A DNA stretch of 64,000 bases from Pseudopyrenochaeta lycopersici (taxonomy: Eukaryota > Ascomycota > Dothideomycetes > Pleosporales > Pseudopyrenochaetaceae). The position numbers and the translations under genes are program-made. Shown in pieces: positions 56,188-64,000 of this stretch. Within the stretch, counting starts at the first letter, position 1, and each line of letters opens with the position of its first letter. The notes under the pieces were generated by a model. It had not been told where the DNA came from, did not search any database, and saw nothing but the letters and a program-made list of their open reading frames with translations. The stretch spans positions 930,001 through 994,000 of the forward strand of contig NHZP01000005.1 in NCBI GenBank assembly GCA_003313425.1, given 5' to 3'.

Positions 56188-58887
56188 ACCGGACGAATGC
56201 GAGGAGAAGGGCTGCTTGGCGGTCTGAGCAGTAATCGTTGGCTTTGGCCGATGGTGTTTGATTCCTATATCATGATCTCCCTTTGCCCAGTGGCCAATCG
56301 GTTGCATTTGGCCTTGTCATTCCAGGTGCACATATTGGAGTTGTTTCTTTGCTACGATTACGCTTTACGCGGTCAGTCGCCAATGACTCGATACGGGATC
56401 CCTGATATTTCTCCCTCGGGCAGAACGAATCAATTCCTTGGCGTACACGGAGTCTAACGAATTGAACCGTTCTATATGTACTATATGCCATGGTCTATCT
56501 GGGCTCGGATTTGCTTTCTTGTCGGTCGGCTGGTCTTGCCGACACTTTTATTTCTTGGCGCCTTTGACTCGACTTCGTCTGCGGAGCCCAGTTTGCGCAT
56601 TGCGAATGTTCAACCTTTTCCTTTCTTTCCTTCTTCTCTCTTAGTTTTCACCCTCAACAGCATCGGCGACCGGTATAGTCTTTCCAAAAGTACGGGCATT
56701 TCCTGTATAGAGGTTCTACGATATTTGCCCAGCGTCCCGTGCGACTATACATTATTCTCAGCACCCACTGGATATCAACAGCCTTGTTAAAGGCTGCTTC
56801 ACAACTCTCTCAACCAACAACAAACCACTCATTCCCACCGTTCTACTCGTGGCATTCGCCTATTCACGGCCACGCACCTTACCATGTTGGACTCATCAAA
56901 GCCTCAAGCATTGGCATGCAACACTTGTGTGCCATTTGCTTTCCAAATCCTGCAGCTCCTCTATCTCCCCCCGGATTCTGCACTTTCGAGCGCTACTTTT
57001 GCTCATTCAATGTTGATCATCTTCTCCCTTGCGTGGCAGGTGTGGAGACAAGATCAGTCTGGGCGCTCTACTTCGTTCATGCTAACCGACACTTTACACT
57101 GAATCACTCGATGCGCAGATGGCTTTCAACGTCACTCAAACTGTCGAACTCTCGCTGTGTAGAGATTGCTGAGGAATGTTGGAGCAGTAGCCCAGTAGAA
57201 GAAAACTACGAAAATCGTCACATTATACTTGTAAAACGAAACAAAATCTTCAAGCGTGGTTGGGAGATTGCAGATGGTTCGCATGTTCTGTGCTAAAACA
57301 TGCCGTTTGTCGCTGGATAACAGCATGGACGATTTGGTTCTTGCATCATGTGTTACTGGCCTCAAAGCTAGACGCCATCTGTAGTATCTCCAACGCAGAA
57401 TTCCTATACTTGATATTTGTGCTATCTGAACGCGCCATGCTGACCTCTTCCTATTCCTATTCATTCATCGGTGGACGCCAACTGAATGATTTACTTGCAC
57501 TCTTATTCAGTACAGCTCGATCACAATTGAGTCTCAATACGTCGTTGATGGCCTAGTCAAGGGCCAGGTGTCTTAACCATGCACCAGTTCCTTTTACTTT
57601 GCATAGCTTGTGCATCTCTGACTCTTCTTCATCGCATAACGTAACTCCGCTTGTATGCCATTCCGTATGGTCTTCAAGTAAGTCCCCTTCCATCGGAAGG
57701 TATCCGTCAAATAAACGTGTTAGGCTTTTGACTTCGCAAGACTCTCGACATGCTGCAGGTCAAGCAAGATTATAGTAAAGATGACCGTCTTAACCAGCGC
57801 GACAACAAGTTCAAGCTATTTGTAATATTCGACAGCGAAATCCTCGCGGCCCATTCAAGTAGGATTGGGTCAATCATAAAGCTTTCTGGAGAAGCCAAGA
57901 AAGTACACATAGCCCTCGCCCTAGTGTCTGCTTTCAACAACAGAAGAAAAGAGTGCTTTCCTGCAGCAAAGGATAGTGTTAGAAGATGCTAAGTACTCTC
58001 AAAACTATGTAGTATTGCAGACACTATCACATGCACGTGGACAAGCGGCCAAGTTCTCTGGGGAGTCGGCAATGAAGAATACACGAAGACATTTATACAT
58101 GGGTCAAGACGACTTGAAATCAAACGAAATTTGAAAGCAATTGAGGGAGGTTGATACATGTTGTGATCTTCAATTTGACCTCAGGGTATCACTGCCTCTC
58201 GCCTGTGTCTCCATTTACCCACAATCAATGTGTCATTTCAAATCTGGACAGACTGCAGAAGATGATTAGCAGCCCATTTGATGCAATTACAAAGAAGTGA
58301 GCAGTCATGCTTTGCAAGTGATAGGAAGGGCTGGTTTACGGAGCATACGGACAAGAGCATTGTTCCTCTCCTGTGGATACTCGTACTGTTGCCAAGAACA
58401 TCTCTGGGGCGCATAGAATATTATACCAGTGCCTATATCCCTTGCATGGCTTGTTCTTGCATGCCCTGATTCAGTTTATAAACATGTTAGCAGTCATAGT
58501 ACCCTGCAGATTTCCAAGAAGCAAAGAGAGAGAAGTGAATGTTCTGTCAAAGTCTCCTAGAGGTGGATTTAGATGGCGTAGAATGTCTTTGTATTTAACG
58601 TGGGTGGCGAGGCAAAGTTTACGGACTAGCCGGGAGTTACGTACTACAGGAAAGGAACACTACTTGTGATTGGGAAGATATCATATGTTTGAGCCCCAAG
58701 CCTACAGCGAAACCCCTCCATCACACAGCTTTTTAGCTTGCGGTTTGTATATGTAAAGTCCTGAGCTAGTCATGTGGAAAAATAATTCGTAGGTCTAATA
58801 TCAATTACACAGACAACGAGCGATGATGTGCGTACTGGTTGATTGAAACGAAGCATGCTTGTCGTCACGAGGGATCATAATTGTAGA
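56188..58887. other. Gene-free stretch of 2.7 kb
   Basis: It lies between the stops of DHH1 (+) and the BTB protein gene (-). The longest frames (185, 110 and 104 codons) have no recognisable motif, and I could not splice them into anything convincing. I saw no terminal repeats or transposase motifs. It could hold non-coding transcripts. Confidence 0.5.
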
Positions 58888-60021
58888 TTATTCCTCCTCT
58901 TTGTAGACCATTGTCGACTGAGTCCACGGTCGCTCATAGGTCTCCCTCCTTACTCTAACTGTTGCTCTCATCACATCCACAAGAGCTTCGTGTGGCAGAA
59001 GCTCGTATTCCTTCTGCCAATCCGGTGCATCGTCTGAGTATTTGATCAATGAAATCAGCGTATGCCTTACATGCATTTGATACACGGAGACTACTTACAG
59101 GCACCATGGGCGTACATGTCAGAGAGCAACTTCCTAGCTGGCGAGCCATCAGGAGTACCGTCATAGATGATCACGAATGCTTCGGCGCACGGGAAGTCTG
59201 GAGCACCAGCCTGGTACGCTGCGATAGTATCAAGACTCGCTTTTTGATCTGAAGACACCTGTATAGTCAGCGGAATCTCTGAGGGAAGGTGCTTGAAGCA
59301 ACTCTAAAGCACATTGTTGGCAAGATTCCCACAGCCATTTAGCCCGAGATCATTCAAAATGCGTCTCAACCACTTAATCGGGTTGCTATATGGACTACAG
59401 CTTCACTCACACTTTCGATCCATTATCTTTTCTCCAAATACGTAGGCATTTGCCAAGTCAATCCATATTGGATCGCTCTTAGTATCACTATCGTTATCAA
59501 AATCTCGTGTCGGTATTGTACCAGAGTATAACCAGTGCGCATAGGCTTTGACATCCTCGGGTGAGTGAATTGAGAGGTCAATAGTGTCTGGCTCATCGCG
59601 GAGTGCTGCCCACTCAGGTTTTATAGCTCGTTTGAAAAACTCCGAATTTCTGGAGAGAACGTCCTGATGAATGTGGAGAGTTGATGTCCCTTTGCTTGTT
59701 CCGACCACAAGCTTAATGAACTTCCCACAAAGACTGAAGGCAAATCAGCTTTATTCGTTATTCAGGCGTCTGTGCAAAGCCTTGTCTTTCGGCACAGAGT
59801 GGGCTGTATGAAGTTGAGTCCTAGTGCACCTCATATTCAGGTGAATATAACTTTCCTAGGCTCTTCCAGTCCCGGTTACATGACTGGTTTGTCTTTGTCA
59901 TTCTGGAAAACACATGGGATACATACTCAAAAGCCTCTGATACGGGAACGCGTAAATTTCTGGGTGGTGATATAGTGCCGCTTTGAATGGAGGCCGCATC
60001 ACTATCATCGGCGGTAGCCAT
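58888..60021 (-). CDS. BTB/POZ-domain protein
   Basis: Exons 60021-59927, 59733-59413, 59364-59313, 59258-59099 and 59033-58888 give 257 residues. Splicing after VSEAF yields DLCGKFIKLVVGTS, then the BTB core STLHIHQDVLSRNSEFFKRA, IDLSIHSPEDVKAYAHWLY and IDLANAYVFGEKIMDRK. A fungal-type C-terminal part follows (FVIIYDGTPDGSPARKLLSD, WQKEYELLPHEALVDVM). The donor after IMDRK (GTGTGA, chosen over the stronger overlapping GTGAGT for frame) is the least certain junction. Such short fungal BTB proteins are numerous and mostly uncharacterised; some are substrate adaptors for Cullin-3. Confidence 0.78.
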
Positions 60022-60459
60022 CGTCTTAGCCGAAGTTGTCTGTTGTGAAACTGCTTGTTGAAGATGCGGCTGAAGAGGAAAAAAAAGGCAGATGACAACG
60101 TTGAGCGCTAATTAGTGATCAAGTAGGTGGCACACGACAAATCGTGGCTTTGTGGTGAGGCAACGACAAAATAACCTGGTCAAAGTGCTGACCGAGCGAG
60201 AATGCAAAAGTGCAACTGCCCTGCTTCTTTCGAACGTAGATGTGTACAACGGTCTGAGTGAGGGTACGGCTGAGCTACCGGTAGCGTAGCTTGCAGAGCC
60301 CCACTACTAAAACGCCCCTACACTATCGCAACTCGGCCAGTGATCAAGAATGTGCACAAGGTCAATGGAAGAACGCAGCCAAATCGGGTATTATTGGAAA
60401 CTTTCAAGCACTGAAAGTTTAAGGAGTGAATGCAATGTCTTTTGTTATTACTAAGCTCT
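60022..60459. other. Promoter side of the BTB gene, no gene seen
   Basis: 438 bp between the BTB start and the stop of the upstream F-box-like gene on the same strand, without coding signs. Confidence 0.5.
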
Positions 60460-62094
60460 TTAAAGTGCCGTTGTAGGAACATCAGGAAGCATGGGTGCTA
60501 GCCGTCCATGGAGCTCTTCTGATGGGGATATGACCAGAGAGCCATAAAACCCACCAAGATCAAGCAAGACACCAGGTATCAGATGTATTGACTCAATACA
60601 CTTTGGATGGAGGCGGTGGTCCTTAAGATCATTGATGTTGGACACTGGCCGGGTGAGCTCAATACGGAGACCTGAGTGCTTCTCACACAGTGCGCGGCAC
60701 ATCTCACGCCACGAGTACCCTTGAAGGTGCTCGAGGTGTACCGAGGTGCAATCGAACCCTGCCTCTTCACGCAACATCAATTGGACATCATCAAGAAAGA
60801 GATGTTCCAAACGAGGCCAGTGGCCACCAAGCGTTTTCTGGAAGGTGGCTTTGTCAATCAGGAAATCGCAAAGTCGCAGAGTGCGGAGCTGGCTGAGGAC
60901 CAGGCCTGGCAATAGCCACTCTAAGATACAGGCTTTTGCATCTGATTTGTCCAATTCAGAGAATCTGAAATCCTCCTCCATAGTCAAGGCGTTGCGCAGT
61001 TCAAGATGCTGAAGGCCACTTAAGCTATTAAGCATTTTTTTCCAGAAGCGAACACTGCCAGCGCTCCCAGTGTCACCGTGCCAGTCCTGATCCCCGTGTA
61101 TACCTGCAACGCCGCGAATACTCAAACTGAGCCTGGTGATTTGGAGCAGATATCGACTTGCGTCAACTTGCCGATAACTGAGGCTAAGAAGGCGGTTTAC
61201 AGTGGCGACTGAGTTGAAATTGTCCATATTGGCTACAGAAAGTCGGAGCGACCGAACAGTCGGTGGAGCGGATCTGCAGACGACAGCGCTAGCCCAAGCT
61301 CTGTTGACGGTCGAGTCCTCGACAAACGCCGGCTGAACGTCTTCTGTAACGAATTTGCCGTGCTGAAGTAGGAAGGTATGTGTGTAGGTTGGCCGCGGTT
61401 GATCAACTCTTTCGCAACATCCGACTGATATCTCTTCCACATGTGTAAAGAGACCGAGTATCCGAGCCCAAGTGCTATTAGCAGTACGAAACAGCTGGTG
61501 CCAACGTCTATTGTCTGTAAAGGGTTCGACCAAAGCGCGGTGGTAGTTGGCACAATATTGTTGCTGCTCATCGGTCATTTGGCGAAAGGTTTTCACCTTA
61601 AATCTCTGGCAAAGCCGTTGTTTGGTGATTTCCTCTAGGTGGAGTGCGAATGGGTTATCAATTCCAACTTCCCATCGGATCGCAGGTGGCACCTTGATTC
61701 GTTAGCCCCGTCCATTCGTTAGCTATCATCATCGTACCTGAACAACAATATGCTTCACATATTTAAGTAGTCCAGCATTCTCCCGACTGACGGCAAAGAC
61801 TTCCAGATGACTAGACATGCCAGGCAGCACGTGGATAAGTGCCATGTCCCTGAACAGGTATTCGGTGACCCACTCTCGCAGGCATGAATGTGCTAGATTG
61901 GCGTTCTTGAGATGCCTTTTACATCCTGGTCGTAAATGCTCGGGATCGGGAGCCAGATGTGAGACTATAAACCGCCTTAGCTCAGAGGGCAAGGTTTTTA
62001 GAGTAGGAGGGGCCTTGGGACGCGACATGGTAGGTATATTCAAGGCTGGGGGAGACATTTCACAGCAAGAAAGTTTGATCGAACTTTGGTTCAA
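60460..62094 (-). CDS. F-box-like protein with degenerate leucine-rich region
   Basis: Exons 62094-61738 and 61692-60460 are joined across a 45-nt GTACGA...AAG intron and give 529 residues. A start at 62028 (MSRPKAPPTLK) would lose 22 residues. The N-terminus has an F-box-like pattern, LKTLPSELRRFIVSHLAPDP, then LAHSCLREWVTEYLFRDMAL. The body shows spaced leucine-rich segments: VRSLRLSVANM, LQHLELRNALTM, LRTLRLCDFLIDKA and LEHLFLDDVQLML. This layout suggests a substrate receptor of an SCF ubiquitin ligase, by family analogy only. Such fungal genes are often lineage-specific. The neighbour is a BTB protein, another possible ligase adaptor. Confidence 0.7.
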
Positions 62095-62524
62095 GTACTA
62101 GGTATCGTCAAGCGCGCCTTATAAACCCCCCGAGGTACTTGCCTAGGCAGCACAATTCGATATGCGGAAGCGCTTGGTGTGTGGTAAGTACGCGCGTTCG
62201 GCAGCTAGCATGATCCTGAACTAGCAAGATCAAGAAGATTTTAGGTCGTGAGCCATATAAGACGTCTTATTTTAACCAACGTGGTTCCTTTTAGACAGTA
62301 GAAGGGAGTGTGATTGTCCTCGATTTGGTCAAGGCTCCGTGGTTTGCTTCCGCCTGGGGGGCGCCTCGGCTAACGGCGGTTCATCATGCTGTGATCCCCG
62401 GCTTGGATGCACAGCATTTCAGGGCTGGATTCTCAGGCAATTGAGCGGACTTTCTGAGTTTTGGAACGGACGACGTGCAGGATTATATTCTTCCAAGCTA
62501 ATTGTGGCACAACACGCGTACAAT
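62095..62524. other. Divergent spacer, F-box-like / enoyl-CoA hydratase
   Basis: 430 bp between divergent starts; no gene seen. The hydratase frame is open upstream from 62339 but shows no conserved residues there. Confidence 0.5.
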
Positions 62525-63473
62525 ATGCCTTTTTTGCGACCTTGTTCACGGGTAATACTGCGCCCAACTCAACGGTGCGCATATGCAACCACACAATCAC
62601 CAGCGATCAACGTCACCAACGTTCCAGCGCCACATTGTGGTAGCATACGCATCCTTTCACTCAATCGACCCTCCGCGCGCAATGCTATCTCGAGACAGCT
62701 GCTTGCCGAGCTGAGCCACCAAGTAAACAGCATACATGATGAAGGAGAAGCAGGTTCAACAAGAGCTTTGATTCTAGCTAGCGATGTGGACTCGAGTTTC
62801 TGCGCGGGTGCAGACCTGAAGGAGAGGGCGACATTCACGCAGGAAGAGCAAGTCCATCGTCGCTCTCACACCGATCTATAACGGCTAACAAGTGCCCTGC
62901 AGTACCGCCAACTTTCTAGCTTCCCTTCGAGGCACCTTGACTTCAATATCAAGGCTACCCATACCCACCATATCAGCGCTTGCTGCGCCCGCCTTCGGTG
63001 GCGGCCTTGAGCTTGCTCTCACAACACACATGCGCATATTCGCGTCCAACACCACCGTCGCTTTGCCAGAAACCCGACTGGCAATCATACCAGGCGCAGG
63101 AGGAACATACCGCCTCCCCGCTTTGATTGGACTGTCACGAGCACGCGATTTGATCCTCACGGGGCGAAGAGTTGCAGCACCGGAAGCCTATTTCCTTGGG
63201 CTGTGCGACCGGCTAGTAGAAGTTACGCCGGAGGAAGCAGCACAGGAAGGTGCGTCGCGGAAAAAGGTGCTGAACGAAGCCATAAAGCTGGCAAGAGAAA
63301 TCTGCGAGGGTGGTCCGATCGCCATCAAGGCTGCGCTGGCGGCGGTTGAAGGGTGCGCGCTGGGCGAGAAAGCAGAGAATGCCGCGTATGATATTGTCGT
63401 AAAGACAAAGGATCGTGACGAGGCACTAGTTGCATTCAGGGAGAAGAGGAAGCCTGTCTTCAGGGGCTATTGA
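62525..63473 (+). CDS. Mitochondrial enoyl-CoA hydratase/isomerase (AUH-like)
   Basis: Exons 62525-62847 and 62903-63473 give 297 residues. The N-terminus (MPFLRPCSRVILRPTQRCAY) looks like a mitochondrial targeting sequence. Crotonase motifs are ILSLNRPSARNAIS, SSFCAGADLKERATF (CoA/oxyanion), FGGGLELAL and catalytic-Glu PETRLAIIPGAGGTYRL. LTGRRVAAPEAYFLGLCDR and a C-terminal trimerisation region follow. It resembles methylglutaconyl-CoA hydratase of leucine breakdown, although beta-oxidation roles cannot be excluded. The intron appears to be GC-AG: GA|GCAAGT...CTGCAG gives TFTQEDTANFLASLRG, whereas no GT donor restores the frame. Confidence 0.88.
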
Positions 63474-63587
63474 ACTATGTACGCATAGGCAAATCATCTC
63501 TAGCATTCAAGAGTTGCCCTGGCCCAATTTGCTTGAGCGGGTTTGCCAACGCTGTACAACATCATCACGGTGTCGCCTCCATAGTCT

Positions 63588-64000
63588 CTACATCTTGGAC
63601 TTGATTTCTTCCAGCAGCTTTGTGAGCTCTCCCTTGTCCGCTTGCTTCGTAGGCCACCTGATGCCTAATCCCTCGTCCTCATTCGGCTTTGGAATCAAGT
63701 GGAAGTGCACATGATCGACTACTTGGTGCGCAATCTTGCCGTTATTCTGCAGGATATTGTAGTCCTGTACGCCCTGTGCTATGGCGATTTTCTTCGTTAC
63801 TGACAAAACCTCGGCGAGCTGGTCATCCGGGATGTCGTGGAGTTTGGCACCGTGGTGTTTCGGAATGATGAGCTATTGCACAGGCGTTAGCTGAATCCCG
63901 ATTTTCCTTGCTGTAGTATTTGAAACTTGAGCCATACCGAGTGTCCCCTGCTCAAAGGCCCAATATCTAAGAAGGCAAGCGTTTTCTCGCTCTCAAAGAT
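63588..64000 (-). CDS. HNT1: HIT-family protein (Hint/Hnt1-like), 5' part missing
   Basis: The gene enters from the right edge. Visible exons are 64000-63939 (start outside the window) and 63872-63588. The first exon's frame gives IFESEKTLAFLDIGPLSRGH; its boundary is at 63938. The second exon gives LIIPKHHGAKLHDIPDDQL and the histidine triad HVHFHLIPKP. HIT proteins of this branch hydrolyse adenosine phosphoramidates (AMP-lysine, AMP-NH2). The triad and the GHSLIIPK block identify the family. Whether it is Hnt1 or a relative needs the missing N-terminus. Confidence 0.85.

Noticed and set aside
56739..57296. 185-codon plus-strand frame in the 2.7-kb gap
   Set aside because: Its composition is unlike the neighbouring genes and it has no motif; I could not extend it by splicing.
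1..64000. tRNA, rRNA or CRISPR loci
   Set aside because: A scan by eye for GGTTCGANNCC-type B boxes and for regularly spaced repeats gave no candidate with a matching A box or arm pairing. A tRNAscan-SE run would be decisive.

Overview
The window is nuclear DNA of a filamentous ascomycete (Pezizomycotina). Dothideomycetes is my best guess, from the style of the proteins rather than from any search. The evidence is: many genes split by 45-100 nt GT-AG introns with CTRAY-like branch points; Zn2Cys6 regulators with fungal-specific domains; an AA9 cellulose-active copper monooxygenase; DAL5-type permeases; and orthologues of yeast HPC2, BSD2, ADE12, VTS1, COG5, VPS4, PSE1, SPT7, DHH1 and RPS26. 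I spliced each multi-exon model by hand. Coding lengths divide by three and the junctions restore conserved motifs. UTRs and transcription starts cannot be seen.

Layout. 1-8.1 kb: 3' part of an HPC2/ubinuclein gene, a CBP6-like assembly factor divergent from BSD2, a secreted PEBP, and adenylosuccinate synthetase. 8.5-20.8 kb, a more accessory stretch: AA9 LPMO, DAL5-family permease 1, a 2.9 kb gene-free gap, quinolinate phosphoribosyltransferase, a Zn2Cys6 regulator, and DAL5-family permease 2. 21.7-26 kb: VTS1 and COG5. 26.8-32 kb: a clan GH-A glycoside hydrolase divergent from a C2H2 plus Zn2Cys6 transcription factor. 32.6-48.8 kb, dense housekeeping: prefoldin 6, VPS4, importin PSE1/KAP121, a CBS-PB1 membrane protein, RPS26, a VanZ-like membrane protein and SPT7. 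50.3-56.2 kb: an unrecognised AT-hook protein with internal repeats, a rhomboid protease and DHH1. 56.2-58.9 kb: no gene seen. 58.9-64 kb: a BTB/POZ protein, an F-box-like protein, an enoyl-CoA hydratase and a HIT protein cut by the window edge.

How the genes relate. Most neighbours are unrelated housekeeping genes, as usual in fungi. The one suggestive group is 9.9-20.8 kb, where two vitamin/nicotinate-type permeases flank an NAD-biosynthesis gene and a pathway-style regulator. The AA9 enzyme and the GH-A hydrolase fit a plant-biomass-degrading lifestyle. The most unusual single gene is the AT-hook protein at 50.3-52.7 kb, where a short basic-then-acidic module recurs and three copies coincide with introns. 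I found no CRISPR array, rRNA, convincing tRNA or intact transposon, and no clear evidence of a wholly new system.
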